DNA of 64,000 nucleotides from Bolinopsis microptera. Its lineage: Eukaryota > Ctenophora > Tentaculata > Lobata > Bolinopsidae. The first letter of the stretch is position 1. Each line of letters opens with the position of its first letter. Shown here in pieces: positions 1-10,262 of the stretch. Location of the stretch: NCBI RefSeq assembly GCF_026151205.1, contig NC_087080.1, forward strand, positions 7,171,096 to 7,235,095, given 5' to 3'. Position numbers and translations under genes: made by a program. A model generated the notes under the pieces. That model worked only from the letters and a program-made list of their open reading frames with translations, did not search any database and was not told the origin of the DNA.

Positions 1-1261
1 TCGTAAAACAAACCTATTCAGAGCGAGGAGCCTATTGGGAAACTTTGTAAATAAAGAAGTATTTCTCGTAAGTATTTGAAACAATACAGATCAAGAAGAG
101 CGAAGCTACAACCTGCTTCACAAACAAGAATGAGACCCTCCATCAATGTAACAAACGAATTTGCGTGCAATTACTGCACTCTAATCGAAGTTTACTTCGA
201 TCAATTGTGACGTACTTACGTTTGTTGATGCGCGGCTTCAGAACAAACCTATCGCTTAGCAACCAAGTAATTATAGCGCGAACTTATCGTAAAATTGCGT
301 TAGCGCGTTACATAACCTACATTCTGCATGTGTGTCCGAAACTGGCAATAGAAGATTACGAATTTGCGATGATCCATTGATCATCAATAACCGATATTGT
401 TAATTTAATCGATAAGATTGACGATTCAGTATTGTGGAATTTAGAATGTGCTCTTTCACCAAAGATGTAGGGCTACTACATTACTAATTACCAGTTAACT
501 AATGACAACTCTTTGATGCTTAATTATTTGGAATGAATTGAAGATAAATGATATGCCTCCAGAGTCCATTCTGAAATCTTGGCTCAACATCCTAAGAAAG
601 AATGTTTAAACAAAATTGAAGGCAGGCAAATCGATTTGCTGACAGGTCGTTGTCTTCAAATCGATGAATCACCTTTTTTACTCGACTGGAACAATAAGAA
701 CATGTTATGGGTGGACAGACTTATAAGTGAGTGGTTACACACATACCCCAGCTGAGATTCCTACAATACTTTTCAAATGAATACCTGTGAGTCCTTTCAA
801 CTTTCATATCAAAAACGAGGAAATGGGCGGTAAAACTAATAAAGATACCGCTCTGACAACTGTTCTGCGTCATAGTAAGGCATGAAATTGAAGGCATCAT
901 ATTTCATTTCTTATCGTATGTCACATGAAATACCACGCTGGCAACATTCCTTTTTTCGTATACTTGCAATCTCTGTTTTTTTTGCATTTCCTTCTTAAAT
1001 GAACGATAAGAACTGATTCTGCTAATGCTGTTATGTTATGTTCACCACCAAAATGATTTATTCTACTTTCTGTAGCTCTATCATTACTGCTTTAGTTTGG
1101 CGATTATCACATCTTTTTGTTATTTCTTATATAAAAAATAATAATGATTTGCTTAAATTACGTTTTTGTGAAGAAAGTACTTTATTTTTGCATTCTAAAC
1201 GTTCAAATTTAGACTGTTAATCTATTATATCAAATTACTCATCAATAATACCAAAGTAAAC
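1..1261. other. 5' intergenic stretch, no supported gene
   Basis: No reading frame longer than about 70 codons, no recognisable domain and no convincing exon are visible on either strand. The last few hundred bases are the upstream region of the first GPCR. I see no obvious tandem repeat or transposon terminus. It could contain 5' non-coding exons, which I cannot detect by reading. Confidence 0.5.
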
Positions 1262-2344
1262 ATGACCATATTTGGAACGGGCAACTTAACGAGCAGTACG
1301 ATTGGTCACAACGGCACAACATTAGACCTATCAATGAACTATGTATACGGTACACTACTAGCAATCTCCTTCCCCATCTCCCTCCTTCTAAACCCAATTG
1401 TGTTCTACTACAACTACAAACAGAAACTATCTCTCGTCTCCGGGCTATTTCTCCTTCTCTCTGGAATGGACTTCCTCTTCTCATTCCGCTCCATGAACAC
1501 CGCTTACAACTTACTTAAACCGGAGCTGGAACCCCTCTACGACCCTGATCCTAGTGTTTACCAAAGATTCCAAGCTCTGCTAGGCTACACTGTTGGGTAC
1601 ACCTCCATGTTTACTACCCTGATGATGTGCATTGTACGGTACATTAAAATCAAGGCTCCGTTCTGGGCAATGAGCAACAAGAGCCTTGTGGCCTCTGTGG
1701 TGATTACCTCGATATCAGTAGATGTGCTGTATAGTTTTGCAGTCGGCTTTATAATGAGTTGTGTGTACAGTGATGCCTGGTTCAGTGTGATGCAGGGAAT
1801 GATTAGCACTGAAGGGACAGAATCTAATAATGAGATAGCTACTTATCTTACCATCATGGTTCCCTTCTACATCAAGATAGGATTCTCAGTTATCTTCTCG
1901 CTTCTTACTGTTATACACCTCAGATCGGAGAGCGGCCAGACTATACCGGAGATTAGGAGGAAAAGTGTTGTGATGATAGTGCTGCTAAACCTGGGGAACG
2001 TTCTGTGGTTCGTGACATGCATGCTGTCCAATATCGTCACTGAACAACTTGATTTTGAGTGGGATTTTGATTCTGACGATCACTGGACCTACGAGTTCTT
2101 CTACTTGACCTTCTTTGACTCAGTGATGGCACAGTGTATCCTGGCTGCGTACAACCCACTTATATTCTGCACACGTACCACCGGGATTAGAGCTATGATC
2201 AGAAACTTCTTCAGAACTGGAACCATGGACGTGGACTCGGTTTACAAGGCAGGAACTTCAGAGGCAGGAAACTCTGTAAATACGGGGTCTTTCTATCGAG
2301 GCACTGCTGGTTCTCTGAGACCAATAGTGAGGGAGGAGGAGTAG
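1262..2344 (+). CDS. Class A (rhodopsin-like) GPCR, tandem copy 1
   Basis: This is an intronless 360-residue protein with seven hydrophobic segments, expected to be a plasma-membrane receptor that signals through heterotrimeric G proteins. TM1 is at about residues 28-50. The end of TM3 carries CIVRYIKIKAPF, matching the DRY region with Cys-Ile-Val in front of the conserved Arg. TM7 ends AAYNPLIF, the NPxxY position with Phe in place of Tyr. The short N-terminus (MTIFG...) has N-glycosylation sequons. The start was chosen because the neighbouring paralogue begins with the same MTIFG and the same bases around its ATG. The C-terminal tail is Ser/Thr-rich. It shares the strings YNLLKP and PFWxMS with the gene at 3038, so the two are tandem duplicates. 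The ligand is unknown. Class A assignment is confident, but no subfamily can be named. Confidence 0.85.
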   Translation: MTIFGTGNLTSSTIGHNGTTLDLSMNYVYGTLLAISFPISLLLNPIVFYYNYKQKLSLVSGLFLLLSGMDFLFSFRSMNTAYNLLKPELEPLYDPDPSVYQRFQALLGYTVGYTSMFTTLMMCIVRYIKIKAPFWAMSNKSLVASVVITSISVDVLYSFAVGFIMSCVYSDAWFSVMQGMISTEGTESNNEIATYLTIMVPFYIKIGFSVIFSLLTVIHLRSESGQTIPEIRRKSVVMIVLLNLGNVLWFVTCMLSNIVTEQLDFEWDFDSDDHWTYEFFYLTFFDSVMAQCILAAYNPLIFCTRTTGIRAMIRNFFRTGTMDVDSVYKAGTSEAGNSVNTGSFYRGTAGSLRPIVREEE

Positions 2345-3037
2345 GGGAGGAGAACGTGAGGGTGACAAGATTTGCACTTTTACCTGCATTCAAACAGGAA
2401 AATTTCAAGTGTGCTGGTAAGGATGTAAAGTGGGTTTATTGAGACTGGAGACGGCGATACAACGGAAAAGAGATTTAATTCAGAAAAATGAATTGGGAAT
2501 TGCAAAAAACCGAACAATAGAAATTATTCACTTCATGCTTCTAAACTGAGATTAAAGTTGAGATGTTATTCATAAGTTTTATTGCCCTGTGACCTACAGT
2601 AAAATATATTTACTACTATCTGCCTGTTAAATGTCAACCCTTAGTAATTTGATGCAAGTTTGCCGTTGTATATATTTACTAACTCATCATTTGATTACAA
2701 ACATTTTAAATTCAAAATACAATGGACAATATGAATTAAGCGTTATTTTTACGTTGGATAAAATGTGCTATAAAATACGTGATCGTATTACACAGCATGT
2801 GATAGATAAGGAGACTGTTATTTGCATTTGTCACGTTCGTAGTACCTGACCTGTTACATTTGTACATGTTGCTTCTGCTCTTTTAATTTATTACTTCAAT
2901 CGATGAATCCGTGACCCGAAATATTAGGGTTTACAGAAAAACATTTTACAAAATCAGTTTCTGCCAAAGATATATTCCACAAAAATTAAGGCACATACAA
3001 ATTAACCAAGTGTATGCTCTAAAACCAGGTAGCACAC
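2345..3037. other. Spacer between the two GPCR paralogues
   Basis: This 693-bp AT-rich spacer holds no supported gene. Its 3' end carries the start context of the second receptor, which resembles that of the first (CACATGACCATATTTGGAA against AACATGACCATATTTGGAA). This fits a duplication that included the region just around the start codon. Confidence 0.6.
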
Positions 3038-4108
3038 ATGACCATATTTGGAAACACCACCTCCTCCTCCTTAGTAAACACCACAGTGACCTACACCTAC
3101 AGCTCCCTCCTCATCATATCCTCACTACTCGCCCTCCTCCTCAACCCTCTCGTCCTCATCTACAACACTTTACAACGTTCCACTCTAGTAACCAGGTTAT
3201 TCCAGCTTCTCTCCATCATAGATATTATCTTTCTGATACGTCCTGTGAACGCTCTCTATAATCTCCTCAAACCTGGACTAGATCCAATGTTTATACCTGA
3301 CCCTTCTCTGGGCAGGAAGGTTGTGTGTTTAGTTACCTACGTTACTGGGTTCAGTTCTATGTTCCTGACGTTGACTCTTTGTGTTGTCAGGTACGTTAAA
3401 ATAAGGTTCCCTTTTTGGTCCATGTCACATGACACATATATAAGTGGTGGGGTGGTAGCGGGGGTTACAGTGGACTTTATCTGGAACTTATCAGCCAGTA
3501 TCTACACTAACTTTTACCCGAGTCAGCACTTCTGGGCGAGCGCTACACAATCAGTGCTGTACGAGCCAGCACATGACGACAGTATTGTTTACATCAGAAT
3601 AATACTGTTCATAGGACCGTTCTTCTTCAAGATTGGGTTATCAGTAGTGTTCTCTATCCTAACGTTGGTGTATCTGAAGACTGATAACGGACTGCAAGTG
3701 TCAGAGATAAAGAAGAGGAGCATCATGATGATCTTGATAATGAACCTGGGAAATGTGGGATGGTGTGTGGTTTCCATTATAGTTCAGACCATCACAAGGT
3801 TTCAGAACGCTCCCATCCCACCGGGGGAGGATACTGAGTGGAGGTACTGGTACTTCTACCTCCAGTTCGTAGAGTCAGTGTTAATGCAGTCGCTCCTTGT
3901 GGCATACAATCCTCTTGTTATCTGCTGTAGGAACTCTGGAATTAGAAGAATGTTGAGGGATCTGGTGAGGTATGGACAGTTAGTGGGTCCGGATAATGTG
4001 GAGTCAACAGATCCTGTTGCTAGAAGGGGTGAGGCGATTATTGGGAATTTAGGACGGTCTATTTCTAATGTTTCAGGTTGGTCAAGAGCGCGGTTATTAG
4101 GACGCTAA
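3038..4108 (+). CDS. Class A (rhodopsin-like) GPCR, tandem copy 2
   Basis: This is an intronless 356-residue seven-transmembrane receptor and the paralogue of the gene at 1262. The N-terminus MTIFGNTTSSSLVNTT has two N-glycosylation sequons. TM3 ends CVVRYVKIRFPFWSMS, aligning with RYIKIKAPFWAMS of copy 1, and TM7 has VAYNPLVICC at the NPxxY position, without the Tyr. The basic tail after TM7 (GIRRMLRDLVRYG) matches helix 8 of copy 1. The gene lies 0.7 kb downstream of copy 1 in the same orientation. A longer frame beginning at 2911 overlaps its start but shows no receptor features, so I treat that frame as a shadow. Family assignment is strong; ligand and coupling are unknown. Confidence 0.85.
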   Translation: MTIFGNTTSSSLVNTTVTYTYSSLLIISSLLALLLNPLVLIYNTLQRSTLVTRLFQLLSIIDIIFLIRPVNALYNLLKPGLDPMFIPDPSLGRKVVCLVTYVTGFSSMFLTLTLCVVRYVKIRFPFWSMSHDTYISGGVVAGVTVDFIWNLSASIYTNFYPSQHFWASATQSVLYEPAHDDSIVYIRIILFIGPFFFKIGLSVVFSILTLVYLKTDNGLQVSEIKKRSIMMILIMNLGNVGWCVVSIIVQTITRFQNAPIPPGEDTEWRYWYFYLQFVESVLMQSLLVAYNPLVICCRNSGIRRMLRDLVRYGQLVGPDNVESTDPVARRGEAIIGNLGRSISNVSGWSRARLLGR

Positions 4109-4470
4109 TTGGTAATTTGTTCAAATATACCGTAAATTGGTCGATGGATTTAGTGGACAAGATTGTGGCTGATTATTGAGATTATCTTTATGTATTAGTA
4201 CAAAAGAAATAACTTTTCTGAGGAGTTCACTAATGTGTAGTGAAATTTTCATAGTGTAACAATTAATTAATACAACCAGCATGACCGAAACTTGTCAATT
4301 GTCAGATATTTTACAAAACTATTGATTTAGATTTAACAGTAAACGCCTTTTCCACATCATTTCAAAATAACAATACTGAACACATTCAGTGCGAATAATT
4401 TTGTAAGAACTCAGTCAAAATCAAGCTACCAACTAATTTTTTCCCTTTTCAACTAAGATCAAATGATAAA

Positions 4471-4829
4471 TTACAAAATCACACAAATTTGACTCTCAAC
4501 CTTGTTAATCTTATCATAGTCCGCTTTACGTGTCTTATTAACGACCTTGGTGAATAAACTCTCAACATGATAAGGACCATCATACTCCTCTTTAACAGTA
4601 CACTCAATATACTCCACACAGCCCAGCTGCTGAGCCAGATTGTGTCCCAGCTCGTGGGTGATAACGTTATCTCCACGTGGATACGGCGTGTCCGCGCGTA
4701 CTGATGTTCCGGGGCGGGCGGAGGTGTCAGGGCGTGTGGAGGTGTCTCCGTGGATGCTGAGCTCGTTGCAAGATCTGTTATCAGCCTCAGGGGTCGGGTT
4801 GAGATCAGTGGGTGGAGCAACTGGGGTTC
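4471..4829 (-). CDS. Terminal exon of a zinc-metallopeptidase-like protein
   Basis: Read on the minus strand this interval is open for about 119 codons and ends at TAA (4473-4471). It contains GDNVITHELGHNLAQQLG, a HExxH zinc-binding and catalytic motif with a following Gly, in a metzincin-like setting, although the third His of HExxHxxGxxH is not present. After it come CVEYIECTVKEEYDGPYHVES and a basic Lys-rich C-terminus. An in-frame stop lies just upstream, so the frame must be entered by splicing. The only AG close by (exon start near 4829) has a poor pyrimidine tract. No upstream exons were found, so this may be the 3' exon of a larger gene or a remnant. Two other frames here are open but have no motif. 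Confidence 0.42.
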
Positions 4830-5419
4830 CTGAGATATCTCACTGTCATTTTCTGTGTAACATTATTTCAATCTCTCAGTGTTACAGAGATATAATGTTT
4901 TTGTACTGTATTATTGTTATCAAGTTCATTGGGTGACTTATTTAGAAATATTATAGGTGTCAAATATGGAGATCTCAGCACGACCAAAATGAAAATCTAA
5001 TTTCAGTAAATTATTGCCCTATATATTTCTATTCAGATTTGAATGTTTAGATTAATATTATATCTTTTGAAACGACAAAAGTGATATAGCTGGTAAATAA
5101 TTGTGGTAACAGCAGGACGTTTCTATCGAAACTGTACATTTTATTACAAAAGTTCCTAAGAAAGCTCGCTTTGCAGGACGGATTCGGTAATAGTTAAAGT
5201 AGAACGCCATGAAAGGGGGACAAATTCATAACAGTCCGTACTGACTGGAGATACCCTAGGTGTCAATACATTTCCCTCCATACCACTATTAGAAATACGA
5301 GACCTGCGTTCTTCAGATTCCATACTTCCAGCTGATGCCCGGGGGCGTAGTCCCCCTGCCTCTTACTCCCAGTCGAGTTTCAAGGTTGGCGCACTCCGTT
5401 CTCTGTACCAGTTCATAAT

Positions 5420-5911
5420 TCATATGCGAGGTCTTTGCCCCAAAACTGGCACACCTGCAGTTGATATGCGAGGTCTTTGCCCCGAAACTGGCACACCTGC
5501 AGTTGATATGCGAGGTCTTTGCCCCGAAACTGGCACACCTGCAGTTGATATGCGAGGTCTTTGCCCTGAAACTGGCACACCTGCAGTTGATATGCGAGGT
5601 CTTTGCCCTGAAACTGGGACACCAGTAGTTGATATGCGAGGTCTTTGTCCTGAAACTGGGACACCTGCAGTTGATATGCGAGGTTTTTGCCCCGAAACTG
5701 GGACACCAGTAGTTGATATGCGAGGTCTTTGCCCCGAAACTGGCACACCTGCAGTTGATATGCGAGGTCTTTGCCCCGAAACTGGCACACCTGCAGTTGA
5801 TATGCGAGGTTTTTGCCCCGAAACTGGGACACCAGTAGTTGATATGCGAGGTCTTTGCCCCGAAACTGGGACACCAGTAGTTGATATGCGAGGTCTTTGC
5901 CCTGAAACTGG
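5420..5911 (-). repeat. Coding 42-bp minisatellite, about 11.7 copies
   Basis: A 42-bp unit containing CCTCGCATATCAACTACTGG on the minus strand is repeated head to tail. Because 42 is divisible by three, all copies stay in frame and encode the 14-residue tail repeat. Copies differ at a few recurrent sites (G/A in the Arg/Lys codon, ACT/GCA in the Thr/Ala codon). Two other frames through the array are also open, one on each strand. Confidence 0.95.
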
Positions 5912-6412
5912 CTTCTCCTCAATGGAAAATAACTTTCTGTCCCCCTCAGAACTAGAAGCAGCCAGTTTCTTCATTCTCTCTTCAACCTTACATTTCTTCC
6001 TCAAAAACCATCTGATAATGGCCAGAAAAATGATCAACACTCCTGCACCAAACAAACTCAGAAGCACAATGGAGATCTTTGCGCCGTTAGGCATGTTACA
6101 ATCACACAACGCGTTTCCATTATCACTTGTATGACACTGGCAAATCTTGAAGAAGCTGCTGGGACAGATTACATCAGGTTTAGGCTGACTACCACCACTG
6201 GGCTCACAGCGTATTGCCAGGACACCCTCTTTGCTGGTTCTTTCGACACACTTTAAGGAGGGACGGTTACAGCGCATGGAGCTGTTCTGGTGTAGACAGT
6301 TCATGTTCCAGCATTGTTCTGAGGAACTTGAAGCTGACTTTGCTGCTCTCCCGGGATCCAGGAGGAGAAAACATGTGCTGAATAGCATGGGTAGAAACAG
6401 CTGGCTCTTCAT
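5420..6412 (-). CDS. Single-pass membrane protein with a repetitive cytoplasmic tail
   Basis: This 330-residue protein is not recognised by family. Residues 1 to about 23 are a signal peptide. Residues 24-112 are a Cys-rich ectodomain with 12 cysteines and one N-glycosylation sequon (NSS). Residues 113-137 form one transmembrane helix followed by RKKCK, giving a type I orientation. Residues 138-167 are a basic juxtamembrane stretch. From residue 168 to the end there are 11 complete copies and one partial copy of a 14-residue unit, PVSGQRPRISTTGV, with Arg/Lys and Thr/Ala variants. Each unit has RxRxxT and RxxS patterns, typical of AGC-kinase sites such as Akt or PKA. The stop falls inside the twelfth unit. 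The gene appears intronless, and the start is the first Met before the hydrophobic leader. Function is unknown; a receptor or scaffold is possible. Confidence 0.7.
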   Translation of the reverse strand: MKSQLFLPMLFSTCFLLLDPGRAAKSASSSSEQCWNMNCLHQNSSMRCNRPSLKCVERTSKEGVLAIRCEPSGGSQPKPDVICPSSFFKICQCHTSDNGNALCDCNMPNGAKISIVLLSLFGAGVLIIFLAIIRWFLRKKCKVEERMKKLAASSSEGDRKLFSIEEKPVSGQRPRISTTGVPVSGQRPRISTTGVPVSGQKPRISTAGVPVSGQRPRISTAGVPVSGQRPRISTTGVPVSGQKPRISTAGVPVSGQRPRISTTGVPVSGQRPRISTAGVPVSGQRPRISTAGVPVSGQRPRISTAGVPVSGQRPRISTAGVPVLGQRPRI

Positions 6413-7930
6413 TTCTCTAGTGTGTGATATATTGGTCGGGTTAAAATCAGATGATAAAGAAGTAACGAAAAGAATTGTATGAGAAACATAATACGATTGT
6501 GCCTGGAAATGAATGTGCGATCGCTGTGCTTCAAAATCATTTTTGCCTTACGATTTTGGCATGTCATGAAGAACAAGATTAAATAACGCTATTCCACACA
6601 ATAGATATCAAGACCACATGGCCTGGATAAAGCTAAGAATGCACAAAAGAAGCCTCAACTTAAGCAATCTATTGAGAAATTGAGAAATTGAGAAAATTGA
6701 TTCAAACATCTCCAGACCAAAACGACAATAGAAAATCTATGGAATGTACATACCAGTAAGCCAAGGAATTGCTTAGTAATGAAGTATAATCACAGTTCTG
6801 GCAATCGCCATATTCAGGTGCCTTAAAAACCATGTTAAAATTGAGTTAGAGATCTGAAATTTTGCAGAGCGTCTAGATGTTGACCAAATCGACTACCGCT
6901 CTTATCCCGAAATACAAGGTATCGACCAGAAAGCAACCGAAATCGAAACTTATTACAATTCGTAAGCCATGACATCATTTACTTTTGTTTGGGAAAGAGA
7001 GACACCGGCAGCGGTCCACTCTACCCAATTATGGGTTATGGTAAAATTAAGTAGATCCAAAGGTTAAACAAGTGCAGCGCCCCAGTACAATGCAGCACAG
7101 TACAAAGACTCTCTATGAAACACAAAGAGTTGAACTGAAACACAAAGAGACACAAAGAGACAACAATTAAATGAAGAAAAAATAAAACACGGTGTTAGTC
7201 ACTTTAACAATAACAGACTATTATAGTACTAGAAACTTACTAAACTTAAACTATTTTAAAATTTAAGAAAGTGCTGACTTTCGTCTTTTAAATTAATGTC
7301 CGAAGGCTTTTATTTAGTTATTATAGGTTTATAGGTGATTGCGAAAGAGTGGAGATGGTACACAGAATGCTGGATGGATTAGCTGTTTAAAACTTTTCTC
7401 AATTTTGCGTCCATCTCGTGACACTCCCCTCTCCCAAACGACATAAACCTTTCAAATGGGTTTATGACAAACCCGTACTCACTACAGTGCAATAGATTAG
7501 ATATCAGCTAATTTAAGTAATACTACAACCGGCCCAGAATTCACTTCCAAAGTTCCAACACGCAACTCTTGAATAGCTCACGCAATTTTCGTCAGAATTG
7601 AGAAGAATATCGGCCATCGGGGCAGGGGTTAGAGATATGGGTCAAACTTAGATATTAGATGTACAGAAAGTTTCGTAAAATATTTTCGAACACATGCAGA
7701 GTGGGCGTGTCACTCCCTCTTTTTAAGATCTGGTGGAAAAGTCATCGCATTACTTTAATCATGATTCAAGGGTTTCTGTTTGGATCGTATTTTCAACGTT
7801 CACGTTAGTATAAGCCGATAAAAAGTAAAACCCTTTCCCCTCCCCAATCTTAATGAACTAAACTTTTAAGTGTTATAACATTAACAAGCGCAAACCCTTG
7901 TTTAACTCAAAATAGCCCCCAGTAAAACTG
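6413..7930. other. Intergenic stretch upstream of the membrane-protein gene
   Basis: About 1.5 kb of AT-rich sequence without a supported gene. It contains short direct repeats such as the cluster of aacacaaagag words near 7130. It should hold the promoter of the minus-strand membrane protein, but I see no diagnostic motif. Confidence 0.45.
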
Positions 7931-8013
7931 TCTGACATACCACAACACCCCAAACCACAAGGCAACACCCCAAACCACAAGGCAACACCCCAAACCACAA
8001 GGCAACACCCCAA
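7931..8013. repeat. About 21-bp minisatellite, about 4 copies
   Basis: The unit CAACACCCCAAACCACAAGG is repeated about four times without interruption. It ends directly at the hairpin described next. It has no coding support. Confidence 0.85.
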
Positions 8014-8047
8014 ACCCCTGCTACCAGTGAAATGGTAGCGGGGGTTT
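8012..8047. repeat. Near-perfect 15-bp stem hairpin
   Basis: The arms AAACCCCTGCTACCA and TGGTAGCGGGGGTTT are complementary apart from one T-G pair and enclose a six-base loop (GTGAAA). The stem starts where the adjoining minisatellite ends. It could form a cruciform or an RNA hairpin, but there is no sign that it is transcribed. Confidence 0.75.
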
Positions 8048-8369
8048 ATGAGGAGTGAGGACTGTGATCGAACGCAATTCAATCGCCAAGATTAAGTGCT
8101 GTTCATAAGGGTGAAGACAAATAGAAAGCTACGATTGGAGGTCTCCCTGATTAAACCAAGAATGGAGCGAGTCACAAAAAGACAGTAGATAGTTGTGTGT
8201 ATAACTATGCACCAATGATTGGTATTGTTCTAGATTCTATGAAACGAGTCACCTGCTCACCTATTTCGAGTATTTTCACTTGTTTGAAATATTATGCTCC
8301 TGCTAATTGTCAGTTGAGCACTTTCTGCAGAACCATGCAACAACGACTAATTATATATTATATATATTG

Positions 8370-9170
8370 TACATATCTATATTATAATTCGGAGAATTAT
8401 CTTTGTTTGTACACTGTACACTGTACGACCGCCCACGTGCAAACTAGGTAAAAAGCAAAAGGTTGCAAAGTAACCATGGTAACGAGGGTTGTTACACGCA
8501 CTTGCACGTGCAAAGATTGTTAAAACGACATTTTTATCGGTTTTGTTGATATGACGATATGTTTAGTGCGAGCAACATTTTAATCGGATGTATCTTCGGT
8601 TGTGTAGGATATGTTTTGACACGATTTAAACTTACTAAAAAAAATAGTATTATTAGCTTCCTCCCTGTGACCACGGGTTTTCTAGTCTATATTATAATTC
8701 AAAGAATTATTTCTGTATGTATAATGTACGACTGCCCACGTGCAAATTATATGAGAAATAAGAAGTTGGTTAGTAACCATGGTAACGGTATTCAAAAGCG
8801 CACGTGCAAATATTTGCGAACGACATTTTGATCGGTTTTGTGGTAGTTACGTCATGTTCAGTGCAAGCTACATTTTAATCGGCTGTATCTTCGGTTGTGA
8901 CGGATATTTGTTGATGCTATAAAAAGTGACTACCAAAGAATATTATTAGCTTCCTCCGTGTGTCCACGGGTTTTCTAGACTATTTTAATTCAAAGAATTA
9001 TTTCTGTCTGTAGAATGTCTGTAAGACCGCCCACGTGCAAAGTAGGTAAAAAGCAAAAGGTTGCATAATTACCATGGTAACGAGGGTTGTTAAACGCACG
9101 TGCCCGTGCAAAGATTTGCGAGCGACATTTTGATCGGTTTTGTGGTAATTACGTTGTGTTTAAAGTGTTT
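8370..9170. repeat. About 300-bp tandem array, three copies, with CACGTG and X-box motifs
   Basis: Three diverged copies are spaced about 303 and 294 bp apart, judged from GCCCACGTGCAAA at about 8430, 8734 and 9027. Each copy has the same order of landmarks: an AATTC-rich palindrome, GCCCACGTGC, a CCATGG-centred palindrome, a second CACGTGC (or variant), GACATTTT(G)ATCGGTTTTG, a TCGGTTGTG element and TTCCTCC..GT..CCACGGG. The regular regulatory-type palindromes and lack of a conserved reading frame suggest a cis-regulatory or structural repeat rather than a gene. Short open frames in copies 2 and 3 are not conserved. Confidence 0.8.
8470..8483. promoter_or_regulatory. RFX-type X-box palindrome, first of three in the array
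   Basis: GTAACCATGGTAAC is a perfect 14-bp palindrome matching the RFX X-box consensus GTNRCC(N0-3)RGYAAC. The same motif recurs at 8774-8787 and, with one changed base (ATTACCATGGTAAC), at 9068-9081. Conservation of the palindrome while flanking bases differ suggests selection or recent amplification. No gene start is visible immediately next to it. Confidence 0.55.
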
Positions 9171-10262
9171 TACATTTAATTCGACTGTATGTTTTGAAAT
9201 TGCTGCATCTGGAATTAATTTAAAACATATAATTGAAAATGTTCTTCAACTCTCCAAAACGTGCTCCAATACCTCCACCAGACTTTTTCTAACTAAACAC
9301 CCTTACTTTCAGGAGTAAGTAACTAACGACTATTTAACTACTACTTACCAGTAGCCTTTACTAATAATATTGAGACTATTTTAGGAAACTGACATGTTTC
9401 CAAGAGGCGTCGGACACTTAAATTAACGGTAATTTAAGTTCTATTTTCACAACTGCAATTGAATACATTTATTAAGTAATATAATATAGCCGACCCACCG
9501 TTCTCGTCTAGACCTCACATGTGATCAACAGAGAGGACACAGTCCTCACATAAAGGTGTCTCAATACATCAACTTCTGCTCACATAAGGACTCGAATGAG
9601 GTGCTAATCAACGAAATCTATTTATTCAAGTTCGTTTAACTTTAATGATCACTTAAACGGTAAATCAATATCGACCCAGCGATAGATTAATTGTTTATTT
9701 GTTTAGTCTCGGTCGATATTTCAAACATCGCATCGATCAAAGATGAATCGAAAACGGAACAAATTCGTTTTATTCGATGTTGGTCTACATAAATCGACAG
9801 TTTTTGCTGAATTCGTATGAAAAAAAGCAAACACTGCTTGTATTAAATATCTCAAACCTCGCTAAGGGTTCGCACAAAGGGCTGGGTCTGGTGCACCAGG
9901 TTATTATAAACACCTAAACCAGGTTATAATTATGTGGAGGATTTCTGACAAAGAGCCAAGATTTTAAAAGGTTTTGGTCCTGTTAGCCATGTTTTTTAGC
10001 AGGGCGGTCTTAGAGAGGCTTGGGTTATTCAATACAATCATCAACACTGATCGTTTAGGTCTAGATCTTTTTCCGTTTTGTGGATTCAATATTGAAAATA
10101 TTCGAACCATTACGACCCTCAGATATCATTATTGGAAAAATATTGACTAACATTCGCTTTTTTTAAATATAATATTTATGATCAAATTTGAATCGATTAC
10201 GATCATGATCGATTTTTTCCAAACCGTTTATTGAATTTGTCCTTAAACGTTGTACTACTAGG
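9171..10262. other. Intergenic stretch, no supported gene
   Basis: About 1.1 kb of AT-rich sequence. A 72-codon frame starts in the last array copy but has no conserved counterpart in the other copies. The 3' part is the presumed upstream region of the small secreted protein at 10263. Confidence 0.45.

Noticed and set aside
2911-3261. 116-codon plus frame overlapping the start of the second GPCR
   Set aside because: It is a shadow frame, His/Pro-rich without a domain, and the GPCR frame there encodes TM1.
5424-6134. 236-codon plus-strand frame through the minisatellite
   Set aside because: It is the mirror of the coding array. It has no signal peptide or domain, and it runs antisense into the ectodomain and membrane segment of the clear minus-strand gene.
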